From an uncultured Neisseriaceae bacterium (GTDB lineage Bacteria; Pseudomonadota; Gammaproteobacteria; Burkholderiales; Neisseriaceae): a DNA stretch of 32,735 nt. The number at the start of each line of letters is the position of its first letter. Positions within the stretch are counted from its first letter, which is position 1. The translations under genes were made by a program, and so were the position numbers. Below the pieces are notes generated by a model. It was not told where the DNA came from. It worked only from the letters and a program-made list of their open reading frames with translations, and searched no databases. Of this stretch, positions 9,294-16,769 are shown one piece after another. The stretch is taken from the NCBI GenBank assembly GCA_946481965.1, contig CAMLPN010000023.1:1-32735 (forward strand), given 5' to 3'.

Positions 9294-9351
9294 TATTTTT
9301 CCCTTAAACCAAAACCACTGTCTTATTAAAATTTACTTTGTTCACAGGGCA

Positions 9352-9379
9352 AGTATAACCAAAAGCTACTCTGAGGCAA
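9352..9379 (-). promoter_or_regulatory. Candidate sigma70 promoter for yicC
   Basis: On the minus strand TTGCCT (9379-9374) and TATACT (9357-9352) are spaced by 16 bases and lie about 60 bases upstream of the yicC start codon. Confidence 0.4.
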
Positions 9380-9388
9380 ACGCTAATA

Positions 9389-9418
9389 TTGGGCACATCC
9401 GTTTTCCAGATATATAAT
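9389..9418 (+). promoter_or_regulatory. Candidate sigma70 promoter for rph
   Basis: A perfect -10 TATAAT at 9413-9418 is preceded after 18 bases by TTGGGC (9389-9394). The start codon follows 31 bases after the -10. Confidence 0.45.
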
Positions 9419-9449
9419 TACTAGTCGATAACCTGCCAACTACCTAATT

Positions 9450-10187
9450 ATGACCCATCCTAATACAACCAAACGTCAACAACGAGCAGCTGATGAACTG
9501 CGACCTTTACAAATTATCCCTAATTTCTTACCTCAAGCTGATGGCTCTGCGTTAATCTGCTGTGGTCATACAAAAGTAATTTGTACAGCAACCATTGATG
9601 AAAATGTGCCATCTTTTTTAAAAGACACAGGTCGTGGCTGGGTAACTGCAGAATACGGTATGCTCCCCGCCTCTGCCAACGGCCGTATGCGTCGCGAAGC
9701 GGTTGCCGGCAAACAATCCGGTCGCACTCAGGAAATACAACGCTTAATCGGGCGTTCATTACGAGCGGTAATGAATATGGACAAACTGGGCAGCAGACAG
9801 ATTCTGATTGATTGTGATGTCATTCAGGCTGATGGCGGTACCAGAACAGCCAGCATCAGTGGTGCTTTCGTAGCATTAGCTTTGGCAATAAATAAATTAT
9901 TGGCTAGCGGTAAAATCGTTGAAAACCCAATTCGCGAAGCTGTAGCAGCCATTTCCGTAGGTATCGTTAATGGTCAAATCTTACTGGATTTAGACTATCC
10001 CGAGGATTCAGGTTGTGAAGCAGACATCAATGTCGTCATGACCGCTTCTGAACAATTAATCGAAATACAGGGTACTGCTGAAGGAGCACCATTTAGTGTG
10101 CAACAATTAAACGACCTGATCAAACTGGCACAACAGGGAGTCGCAAAAATTTTGATTGAGCAACAAAAAGCTATTGCTCAAAGTTAA
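9450..10187 (+). CDS. rph: Ribonuclease PH
   Basis: Phosphorolytic 3'-to-5' exoribonuclease that trims tRNA 3' ends and helps degrade structured RNA; it forms a hexameric ring. The 245-residue protein has the family pattern: [14 protein letters not shown] at the N-terminus, [24 protein letters not shown] around residues 67-79, and the strongly conserved [15 protein letters not shown] arginine-rich segment near 103. [20 protein letters not shown] and the phosphate-binding region follow, with [19 protein letters not shown] after them. It is a few residues longer than the usual ~238. It is divergent from yicC, and no clear terminator follows it. Confidence 0.97.
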   Translation: MTHPNTTKRQQRAADELRPLQIIPNFLPQADGSALICCGHTKVICTATIDENVPSFLKDTGRGWVTAEYGMLPASANGRMRREAVAGKQSGRTQEIQRLIGRSLRAVMNMDKLGSRQILIDCDVIQADGGTRTASISGAFVALALAINKLLASGKIVENPIREAVAAISVGIVNGQILLDLDYPEDSGCEADINVVMTASEQLIEIQGTAEGAPFSVQQLNDLIKLAQQGVAKILIEQQKAIAQS

Positions 10188-10907
10188 ATTAAAAAACCTG
10201 TTTTATCTGACTGGCAACTGCAATCAAGCAGAAAGAACATCATCAGGTTGTTACAAATTTTACCATAAGGTATTCAATTATAATTATTGATCAACTCCGA
10301 GTGGACGACATTTATCACACCATGAAGAATGCACATAAATCTTTATTTCCTGTAATGGTAGGTGTACAGATAAATGTCGTTTTGTTTGCTTATGCAGAGA
10401 CGATAGTTCCCATGGCATAAAATCAGCTATTAAAAAGTAGTGCCAAATACGACCTTCAGCATATACCGAAATACAAGCTTTGCTGATCACCCAATACAAA
10501 ATGTCATTATCCTAATTTGATTCGTCGTATTAACGTATATGATGTGTTTTGCAAAAAAATTATTTGTATCTCACTTACAATTCAACTATCGATTTTTTCC
10601 AACTTTCTATGCTGTAAAGACATGTTATTAATGTTCTCAACAATAAATTTAAGCTATTTAAATTAAATCAATACAGGTTTTAGCGCTTTTATTAAAATTA
10701 AATAATTAGCTGAAAATCAAATTGTTAAAAAACTCGAATAAATGGTTGATAGGTATATATCTCTGATTCTAACAAAATACCCGATAATCACCTTGTTTTT
10801 GTATCATAAAAATGCTAAAAAGAATCCTTAACATTTCATAAAACAGGCCGTGGCAACGCTGCCTATCTTCTTTGACACCAAACTTAATGTAGAAAGTAAG
10901 CAGTATT
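10188..10907. other. 720-base gap between rph and lysC without a supported gene
   Basis: Apart from the inverted repeat at 10305-10380, the region is AT-rich and open frames are short. One minus frame (10284-10499, 71 codons) overlaps the repeat. It starts MYWVISKACISVYAEG, has no motif I recognise and no good ribosome binding site, and is not called. TTGACA at 10872-10877 lies only 30 bases before the lysC ATG and lacks a -10. I see no riboswitch-like structure ahead of lysC. Confidence 0.5.
10305..10380. repeat. Long inverted repeat able to form a stable hairpin
   Basis: ACGACATTTATC (10305-10316) is matched by its exact reverse complement at 10369-10380. Directly inside, ACACC (10317-10321) pairs with GGTGT (10361-10365), leaving a 3-base bulge. 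The result is a 17-bp stem over a 39-base central region. It has no T tract after either arm, so it does not look like a terminator. It may be a structured RNA or a remnant of a mobile element; its role is unknown. Confidence 0.7.
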
Positions 10908-12140
10908 ATGGCGTTAATCGTACAGAAATACGGCGGGACCTCAGTAGGATCAGTAGAACGCATCAAAAATGTCGCACGACGTATCGCTCAGGCCAAAGCT
11001 AATGGGGATGATATCGTTGTCGTTGTATCCGCTATGAGTGGTGAAACCAACCGTCTTGTAGCTTTAGCTCATGAAATACAGGAACAACCAGATCCTCGCG
11101 AAATGGATGTGGTTTTATCCACCGGCGAACAAGTGACAATCGGTTTATTGGCGATGGCATTACAAAGTATTGGCATAGCCGCTAAAAGCTATACTGGCTG
11201 GCAAGTAGCGATCACCACAGATAATGCTCATACTAAAGCGCGTATAGACAGTATTGATCAGACAAAAATTCAACAAGATCTAAAATCTGGAAAAGTGGTC
11301 ATTATCGCTGGTTTTCAAGGGATAGATGCTGACAACAACATTACTACTCTTGGGCGTGGTGGTTCGGATACTTCCGCCGTTGCCATGGCAGCAGCATTGA
11401 AAGCTGATGAATGTCAGATTTATACTGATGTTGATGGAGTTTACACTACCGACCCGCGTGTCGTACCAGAAGCACGCCGCCTTAACACCATTTCTTTCGA
11501 AGAAATGCTTGAATTATCTAGTCTGGGCAGTAAAGTTTTACAGATACGTTCAGTTGAATTTGCCGGCAAATATAAAGTCCGTCTGCGCGTATTAAGCAGT
11601 CTTGAGACCAGTGGAAGCGGAACCCTGATAACATTTGAAGAGGATAAAAACATGATGGAACATGCGGCAGTATCCGGTATTGCCTTCGATAAAAATCAAG
11701 CGCGTATAAATGTACGTGGGGTGCCTGATACGCCGGGTACAGCTTCACAAATATTGTGTGCTGTGGCAGATGCCAATATTGAAGTTGATATGATTATTCA
11801 GAATGTTGGATCTGCTGGTACCACTGATTTCTCTTTCACTGTACCGCGCAGTGATTATCAGCGGACACTGGATATACTGAAAGAGGTACAGAAAAAAATT
11901 GGCGCCCGCGAAGTTTGTGGCGATGATACCGTCTGCAAAGTTTCTATCGTCGGGGTGGGCATGCGTTCCCATGTTGGTATTGCATCTACCATGTTCCGTA
12001 CATTAGCTAATGAAAACATTAATATCCAGATGATATCAACTTCTGAAATCAAAGTTTCAGTGTTAATCTTCGAGAAATATCTTGAACTGGCCACAAGAGT
12101 TTTACATCAGGTATTTGAGTTAGACAAAGATCCAGTTTAA
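10908..12140 (+). CDS. lysC: Aspartokinase (lysine/threonine-sensitive type)
   Basis: Phosphorylates aspartate, the first step towards lysine, diaminopimelate, threonine and methionine. The 410-residue protein has the amino-acid kinase domain first: VQKYGGTSVGS at residues 4-14, VVVVSAMSGETNRL near 36, and TTLGRGGSDTSAVAMAAAL near 145-165 for aspartate/ATP binding. Two ACT domains follow from about residue 262, beginning ISGIAFDKN with VRGVPDTPGTASQI, then VCKVSIVGVGMRSHVGIASTMF and INIQMISTSEIKVSVLI, which carry feedback control. A strong internal ribosome binding site precedes Met249, so a separate regulatory beta subunit is likely. Gene length and ends are normal. It ends 38 bases before an uptake-sequence terminator. 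Confidence 0.97.
   Translation: MALIVQKYGGTSVGSVERIKNVARRIAQAKANGDDIVVVVSAMSGETNRLVALAHEIQEQPDPREMDVVLSTGEQVTIGLLAMALQSIGIAAKSYTGWQVAITTDNAHTKARIDSIDQTKIQQDLKSGKVVIIAGFQGIDADNNITTLGRGGSDTSAVAMAAALKADECQIYTDVDGVYTTDPRVVPEARRLNTISFEEMLELSSLGSKVLQIRSVEFAGKYKVRLRVLSSLETSGSGTLITFEEDKNMMEHAAVSGIAFDKNQARINVRGVPDTPGTASQILCAVADANIEVDMIIQNVGSAGTTDFSFTVPRSDYQRTLDILKEVQKKIGAREVCGDDTVCKVSIVGVGMRSHVGIASTMFRTLANENINIQMISTSEIKVSVLIFEKYLELATRVLHQVFELDKDPV
11638..12140 (+). promoter_or_regulatory. lysC: Internal translation start giving a putative aspartokinase beta subunit
   Basis: Inside lysC an AAGAGGA tract (11638-11644) stands 7 bases before an in-frame ATG at 11652 (codon 249, followed by a second ATG). 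Translation from there would give a 162-residue protein containing both ACT domains and nothing else. That is the size and position of the in-frame beta subunit known for Bacillus, Corynebacterium and Pseudomonas aspartokinases. The site is seen; its use is inferred. Confidence 0.55.
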
Positions 12141-12178
12141 TAAATGTAAAAAGACTCCAATTCTCTTTTAACAATGAT

Positions 12179-12210
12179 AAAGGTCGTCTGAAAATAATCA
12201 GACGACCTTT
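12179..12210. terminator. Terminator after lysC built from inverted DNA uptake sequences
   Basis: AGGTCGTCTGA (12181-12191) and its exact reverse complement (12198-12208) form an 11-bp GC-rich stem, extended by two A-T pairs, over a 6-base loop. The left arm reads AGGTCGTCTGAA, identical to the mucosa-type dialect of the Neisseriaceae DNA uptake sequence. The right arm matches 11 of 12. Paired inverted uptake sequences doubling as terminators are typical of Neisseria. It serves lysC and perhaps blocks read-through into ttcA. Confidence 0.9.
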
Positions 12211-12255
12211 AATTATTGTACAATTAAAAAATTTGCTTAATTAACTTTCCTACCT

Positions 12256-13188
12256 ATGTCCTCTAATTCCAAACGCGAGTATGAAAATAATAAACTAGCT
12301 AAACGCCTGCGTCATCAGGTTGGGGCAGCCATCAATGACTATCAAATGATAGCTGATGGCGACAAAATCATGGTTTGCCTTTCTGGTGGCAAAGATAGCT
12401 ATGCTCTCTTAGACATCTTACTCAGATTACAAAAATCTGCTCCCATTCATTTTGATATTCTTGCAGTAAATTTGGATCAGAAGCAACCGGGATTTCCAGC
12501 GCATATTCTTCCAGATTACCTACATAGTCTCGGTGTGCCCCATCTTATTGTTGAAGAAGACACCTATAGCGTTGTCAAAAGAGTGATTGAAGAAGGCAAA
12601 ACCACCTGCGGTTTGTGTAGTCGCTTGCGCCGGGGTATTTTATATCGTGTTGCTAAAGAAAATGGTTGCAGCAAAATCGCCCTAGGCCATCATCGAGATG
12701 ATATAGTCGAAACATTATTTCTAAATATGTTTTACGGTGGCAAACTCAAGGCCATGCCTCCAAAACTATTATCTGATAACGGCGAACACATCATCATTCG
12801 TCCGTTGGCCTATGTTAAAGAAAAAGATTTGATTCGTTATGCTGAAGTACAGCAATTTCCGATTATTCCCTGTAACTTATGTGGATCACAGCCTAATCTG
12901 CAACGTCAGGTTATCAAGGAAATGCTGCAACAATGGGATAAACAATTCCCCGGACGAATTGAATCCATGTTTTCTGCCCTGCAAAATATTGTACCGTCAC
13001 ATTTAGCCGATAACCAACTGTTTAACTTTATCGGCCTACATCAAGGACAGAAATTATTGCATGGTGGCGATATCGCATTTGATCGCGAAACTTTCTCTGC
13101 CCCTTTTTCGGTTGCTAACACCGATGAACTTAACCATTCCCATAAACAAGACAAACGTATTATTAATATATTAGATTCACGGCAATAA
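12256..13188 (+). CDS. ttcA: tRNA 2-thiocytidine(32) synthetase
   Basis: Thiolates cytidine 32 of certain tRNAs, using ATP and an iron-sulfur cluster. The 310-residue protein shows the PP-loop SGGKDS at residues 43-48. It also has the paired cysteines Cys118/Cys121 in [12 protein letters not shown], and Cys206/Cys209 in PCNLCGSQ, which supply the cluster ligand of the TtcA family. [26 protein letters not shown] (written here in two parts: [12 protein letters not shown] near 144 and [11 protein letters not shown] near 161) is characteristic. An in-frame ATG opens 45 bases after the lysC terminator. The next gene begins 5 bases after its stop, so the transporter is likely co-transcribed. Confidence 0.96.
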   Translation: MSSNSKREYENNKLAKRLRHQVGAAINDYQMIADGDKIMVCLSGGKDSYALLDILLRLQKSAPIHFDILAVNLDQKQPGFPAHILPDYLHSLGVPHLIVEEDTYSVVKRVIEEGKTTCGLCSRLRRGILYRVAKENGCSKIALGHHRDDIVETLFLNMFYGGKLKAMPPKLLSDNGEHIIIRPLAYVKEKDLIRYAEVQQFPIIPCNLCGSQPNLQRQVIKEMLQQWDKQFPGRIESMFSALQNIVPSHLADNQLFNFIGLHQGQKLLHGGDIAFDRETFSAPFSVANTDELNHSHKQDKRIINILDSRQ

Positions 13189-13193
13189 ATTTT

Positions 13194-14432
13194 ATGAGTT
13201 CTACCACAAAAAAACTAACTCCTGCCAAAGCCATGCTTGCTGCTATTAGTGGCTATGCCATGGACGGTTTCGATTTGCTTATTCTTGGCTTTATGCTGGC
13301 GGCCATCAGCACCGATTTGCATTTAGATACCTCGCAAGCAGGTTCACTCGTTACCTGGACACTGATCGGTTCGGTCATTGGTGGCATCATTTTTGGTCAC
13401 CTAAGCGATCGATTTGGTCGCGTTCGCATGTTATCGATGACCATACTGATGTTTGCAGTTTTTACAGGTTTATGTGCTCTTGCACAGGGTTATTACGATT
13501 TGCTTATTTATCGCACACTTGCCGGTATGGGATTAGGCGGTGAGTTTGGCATAGGCATGGCCATGATCGCTGAAGTATGGCCAGCTGCCAAACGTAACCG
13601 TGCCTCTGCTTATGTCGGTATTGGTTGGCAAATCGGCGTGCTGGCTGCGGCCTTCATTACCCCGTTTTTGCTTAATATCATTGGCTGGCGTGGTATGTTT
13701 TTAGTCGGATTATTTCCGGCTATCGCTTCTTATTTCATCCGTCACGATACCAGCGAACCAGAACAATTTACTAAACAACAAAAAGTTCAGGGACAATTAT
13801 CATTCACAAATCGTTTGCAGCTGCTGATCAAAGACCGGCAAACAGCCAAAACCAGTTTGGGAATATTTATCTTATGCGCGGTGCAGAATTTTGGCTATTA
13901 TGGCCTAATGATATGGATGCCTAGTTATCTAGCCAGCAAATTAGGGTTTAGCCTGACAGCTTCTGGTAACTGGACAGCAGTTACAGTAATTGGAATGATT
14001 ATTGGTATCTTGTTATTCGGTTATCTGGCCGATCATTTTGCCCGCTGGAAAATATTTTTGCTTTATCAGATCGGCGCTTTTTTAATGGTTGCCCAGTATG
14101 CTCAACTAGAAGATCCAACCGCTTTATTAATCTGCGGTGCTATTATGGGCTTATTTGTTAATGGTATGATTGGTGGCTATGGGGCCCTAATCTCTGACAA
14201 TTTTCCTCCACATGTTCGTGCGACTGCGCAAAATGTATTATTTAATTTGGGTCGGGGAGTTGGTGGATTTGGGCCTTTAGTCATTGGCTTTTGTGTCAAA
14301 GAATGGTCTTTTTATGCAGCATTGTGCTTACTGGCCTCTATTTATTTACTGGATATCATAGCCACCTTATGGCTGATTCCAAAACAAAATCATATACCGC
14401 CTGAAGATGATAATCTTGGTGTAATTGGCTAA
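13194..14432 (+). CDS. MFS transporter, probable acid:H+ symporter
   Basis: A 412-residue inner-membrane carrier of the major facilitator superfamily with about 12 hydrophobic helices. The N-terminal helix has the Asp pair in GYAMDGFDLLILGFML typical of the aromatic-acid/sialate:H+ symporter branches. The MFS loop motif is GHLSDRFGRVRML between helices 2 and 3, with RTLAGMGLGGEFGIG in helix 4 and a related LADHFARWKIF in the second half. The substrate cannot be told from sequence: aromatic acids, sialate or other small carboxylates are the main options. It starts 5 bases after ttcA and is followed by a terminator. A co-transcribed tRNA-thiolation gene gives no clue to the substrate. Confidence 0.85.
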   Translation: MSSTTKKLTPAKAMLAAISGYAMDGFDLLILGFMLAAISTDLHLDTSQAGSLVTWTLIGSVIGGIIFGHLSDRFGRVRMLSMTILMFAVFTGLCALAQGYYDLLIYRTLAGMGLGGEFGIGMAMIAEVWPAAKRNRASAYVGIGWQIGVLAAAFITPFLLNIIGWRGMFLVGLFPAIASYFIRHDTSEPEQFTKQQKVQGQLSFTNRLQLLIKDRQTAKTSLGIFILCAVQNFGYYGLMIWMPSYLASKLGFSLTASGNWTAVTVIGMIIGILLFGYLADHFARWKIFLLYQIGAFLMVAQYAQLEDPTALLICGAIMGLFVNGMIGGYGALISDNFPPHVRATAQNVLFNLGRGVGGFGPLVIGFCVKEWSFYAALCLLASIYLLDIIATLWLIPKQNHIPPEDDNLGVIG

Positions 14433-14445
14433 TTATTCTTTTCAG

Positions 14446-14477
14446 AACAGTGCAGACTTACTACAATCTGCACTGTT
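14446..14477 (+). terminator. Terminator after the MFS transporter gene
   Basis: A perfect 11-bp stem AACAGTGCAGA (14446-14456) / TCTGCACTGTT (14467-14477) with a 10-base loop is followed by a T-rich tail. It separates the ttcA-transporter pair from the cupin gene. Confidence 0.88.
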
Positions 14478-14503
14478 TCTTTTTTAATTCTATTCTGACC
14501 AAA

Positions 14504-14887
14504 ATGACTACATTAACTAAGGTAATTTTATATACTGATAATGATGGTTTCGCACGCTTTAAAGAAGAAGCCATTGCTTTAGACGAAGGTACGCCCAAAA
14601 GTCAACTATCCCCATGGCTACCAGCTACTGGTTTGCAGCTGCGTCATAGTCCAGTAGGTTTTCAAAGTGATTTCCATTGTACTGAACATCCTCAATGGCT
14701 AATCGTTTTACAGGGTATCATGGAAATAGGACTCAGAGATGGATCAACTCGTCGTTTTGCTGCCGGAGAACATTTTTATTCAGCTGATACCTTACCTGAA
14801 AATGTTGACTTTGATCCTCATATCCATGGACATTGCAGCAGTTTAATTGGCGATCTTCCATTAATTACTGCCTTCATCCGAGATTAA
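14504..14887 (+). CDS. Small cupin-domain protein
   Basis: A 127-residue single-domain cupin of unknown function. Cupin motif 1 is seen around FHCTEHPQWLIVLQGIMEI (residues 57-75, with His58 and His62 as possible metal ligands), and motif 2 around RRFAAGEHFYSADT (83-96). The C-terminus HIHGHCSSLIGDLPLITAFI resembles small stand-alone cupins. I start at ATG 14504; an upstream GTG at 14450 would place the start inside the terminator stem, so it is rejected. No enzymatic activity can be assigned. It heads the run that continues with bcp, ogt and xerD, with 23 bases before the next start. Confidence 0.75.
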   Translation: MTTLTKVILYTDNDGFARFKEEAIALDEGTPKSQLSPWLPATGLQLRHSPVGFQSDFHCTEHPQWLIVLQGIMEIGLRDGSTRRFAAGEHFYSADTLPENVDFDPHIHGHCSSLIGDLPLITAFIRD

Positions 14888-14910
14888 TCCTTCAGCAAAA
14901 AGCAAATCTA

Positions 14911-15360
14911 ATGAATCCATCTATGCTATTTAGCTTACCCGATGCACAGGGTCAAGAATTTAATGCTGCCGATCATCTACCTCTGGTTTTGTATTTTTAT
15001 CCGAAAGACAGTACACCCGGTTGTACCACAGAAGCAGAAGAATTTAACACATTGTTACCGCAATTTCTGCAACTAGGTTACACCGTTGTTGGTATATCCC
15101 GTGATAGCGCAAAAAGCCATCAAAAATTCATCAATAAATTAAATTTACAATTTAATTTATTATGCGATATTAATGAAACTGTTTGTCGTCAATTTGATGT
15201 AATTAAAGAAAAAAATATGTACGGTAAAAAAGTTATGGGTATTGAAAGAAGTACCTTTATTCTTAACCACAATGGCCATATTATCCATGAATGGCGTAAA
15301 GTCAGAGCAGCCGGTCATGCGCAGCAAGTTTTAAATACTTTGGTGCAAGCGAATGCATAA
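14911..15360 (+). CDS. bcp: Thiol peroxidase of the Bcp/PrxQ family
   Basis: Thioredoxin-fold peroxiredoxin of 149 residues that reduces hydrogen peroxide and organic hydroperoxides in the cytoplasm. The peroxidatic cysteine is Cys38 in YPKDSTPGCTTEAEEF, and the conserved Arg113 follows in GIERSTFI. The resolving cysteine that many Bcp proteins have five residues on is absent (Glu43 there). Cys85 and Cys92 are possible partners, otherwise it is a 1-Cys enzyme. The start is ATG 14911 (MNPSMLFSLPDAQG); an earlier in-frame start would run back into the cupin gene. Its last codons overlap the start of ogt by 8 bases, so the two are translationally coupled. Confidence 0.9.
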   Translation: MNPSMLFSLPDAQGQEFNAADHLPLVLYFYPKDSTPGCTTEAEEFNTLLPQFLQLGYTVVGISRDSAKSHQKFINKLNLQFNLLCDINETVCRQFDVIKEKNMYGKKVMGIERSTFILNHNGHIIHEWRKVRAAGHAQQVLNTLVQANA

Positions 15361-15814
15361 ATTTTATTTTCAGGCACCCTGCTGCTCCTTAATATTGAGT
15401 TTTAATGAACAACAGCAGCTACAAAGAATCAGCTGGCAAAAAGATCAACATACAGCGGTTCTTCCCCAGCTTACCGGTATATGGGAACAAAAACTGAACG
15501 CTTATTTTGCCGGTGAACTGAAAGATTTTAATTATCCTCCCTCTTCTGCTGGTACCACATTTCAACAAAAAGTATGGCAGGCTATATCTCGTATTCCCTA
15601 CGGACAGGTCGCCTCTTATGGCGATATTGCCCGCGTACTTAATACTTCACCTCGTGCGGTAGGTCAGGCCTGTGGCAGAAATCCATTACCCATTATTATT
15701 CCTTGTCACCGGGTAGTTTCAGCACAAGGATTAGGCGGATTCAGCTTAGGTACCAAGGATTTTGAGCTAAACATCAAACGTTGGCTCCTCAACCATGAAG
15801 GAGCAACATGGTAA
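15353..15814 (+). CDS. ogt: Methylated-DNA--protein-cysteine methyltransferase
   Basis: Suicide repair protein that moves the alkyl group from O6-alkylguanine to its own cysteine. The 153-residue protein has the short Ogt-type N-terminal region and the conserved C-terminal domain: FQQKVWQAISRIPYGQVASYGDIA (parts FQQKVWQA near 70 and IPYGQVASYGDIA from 81), the arginine finger Arg101 in SPRAVGQACGRNP, and the acceptor Cys118 in IIPCHRVV. No AraC-like Ada domain is fused. It overlaps bcp by 8 bases and xerD by 7 bases (ATGGTAA), so all three genes are one translational unit. That groups peroxide and alkylation defence. Confidence 0.94.
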   Translation: MHKFYFQAPCCSLILSFNEQQQLQRISWQKDQHTAVLPQLTGIWEQKLNAYFAGELKDFNYPPSSAGTTFQQKVWQAISRIPYGQVASYGDIARVLNTSPRAVGQACGRNPLPIIIPCHRVVSAQGLGGFSLGTKDFELNIKRWLLNHEGATW

Positions 15815-16707
15815 CTGGCTCTCTTACTGCTTCTTTACTTGAGCCGATCGAATCCTTACTGGAACATTTATGGCTCAGCGAACAATTGGCATTTAACACA
15901 CTTGAAGGCTATCGCTGTGATTTGACTAAAGTAGCACGCCGATTGCAAAATCAGCAACTTGACTGGTTTAGCGTGGACTCACTTGCACTGGCAAATGCTA
16001 TATTTGTAGATAATGAAAAACCTAGTTCACAGGCAAGAGCACTTTCTGCTTGTAAACGATTATTCCAGTGGTTACAGGAATACAATCGTCGCAATGATGT
16101 GCCAACGGAACAATTGAAAATGCCTAAAAAAGGTATTCATCTGCCAGACATCATTACTGAGGCACAAATCGACGCTTTACTATCAGCTCCCGATACCAGC
16201 ACAACGCATGGATTACGTGATAAAGCACTCTTGGAAGTTATTTATGCCACTGGATTGCGGGTCAGTGAAGCCGTTAATCTACATATTAATGAAATTGATT
16301 TACAAAATGGCTTACTTAGCACTATCGGTAAAGGTAATAAACAGCGTATGGTACCGTTAGGCGAAGAAGCCACTGACTGGGTACAAACTTATTTTACTGA
16401 AGCCAGACCAGCATTATTGAAAAATCGTGCCTGTGACGCCGTTTTCGTCAGCCAAAAGAAAGTGGCTATGACTCGTCAGCTGGCATGGATGATTGTTAAC
16501 AAATATGCCACTGAGGTCGGTATTCATCACCTTAGTCCACATGGTTTACGTCATGCTTTCGCCACTCATCTGGTCAATCATGGAGCAGATTTACGTGTTG
16601 TACAACTTTTACTTGGACATGCAGATATCGGTACTACTCAGATATATACACATGTCGCTAACGAACGATTGAAACAAGTTATACAACAACATCATCCGCG
16701 AGGATAA
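15808..16707 (+). CDS. xerD: Tyrosine recombinase XerD-like
   Basis: A 299-residue tyrosine recombinase that with a partner resolves chromosome dimers at dif. The N-terminal SAM-like core-binding domain covers residues 1-105. The catalytic set is complete: Arg151 in ATGLRVSEAVNL, Lys175 in IGKGNKQR, His245 and Arg248 in SPHGLRHAFATHL, His271 in LLLGHADIGTT, and nucleophile Tyr280 in QIYTHV. Length and sequence favour XerD over XerC, though only comparison with the partner would settle it. It overlaps ogt by 7 bases. A housekeeping recombinase is the best reading; nothing suggests it belongs to an integrated element with the lipoprotein genes next door. Confidence 0.9.
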   Translation: MVTGSLTASLLEPIESLLEHLWLSEQLAFNTLEGYRCDLTKVARRLQNQQLDWFSVDSLALANAIFVDNEKPSSQARALSACKRLFQWLQEYNRRNDVPTEQLKMPKKGIHLPDIITEAQIDALLSAPDTSTTHGLRDKALLEVIYATGLRVSEAVNLHINEIDLQNGLLSTIGKGNKQRMVPLGEEATDWVQTYFTEARPALLKNRACDAVFVSQKKVAMTRQLAWMIVNKYATEVGIHHLSPHGLRHAFATHLVNHGADLRVVQLLLGHADIGTTQIYTHVANERLKQVIQQHHPRG

Positions 16708-16725
16708 AAAGTATTTAAAGAAAAA

Positions 16726-16744
16726 GCCAGTAATGAGTACTGGC
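16726..16744. terminator. Bidirectional terminator between xerD and the first lipoprotein gene
   Basis: GCCAGTA (16726-16732) and TACTGGC (16738-16744) form a 7-bp stem with a 5-base loop. On the minus strand it is followed by TTTTTCTTT, an excellent tail for the lipoprotein transcript; on the plus strand by ATTTCTTT for xerD. Confidence 0.82.
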
Positions 16745-16769
16745 ATTTCTTTCGAAAAATTATATTAAT

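Noticed and set aside
10284-10499. 71-codon minus-strand open frame in the rph-lysC gap
   Set aside because: It overlaps the long hairpin, shows no motif and lacks a clear ribosome binding site; kept only as a note in the gap entry.
10500-10907. Lysine riboswitch upstream of lysC
   Set aside because: The region is AT-rich without the conserved multi-stem pattern, and this riboswitch class is not expected here.
14450-14503. Upstream GTG start for the cupin gene
   Set aside because: It would put the start codon in the stem of the transporter terminator and add 18 residues unlike any cupin.
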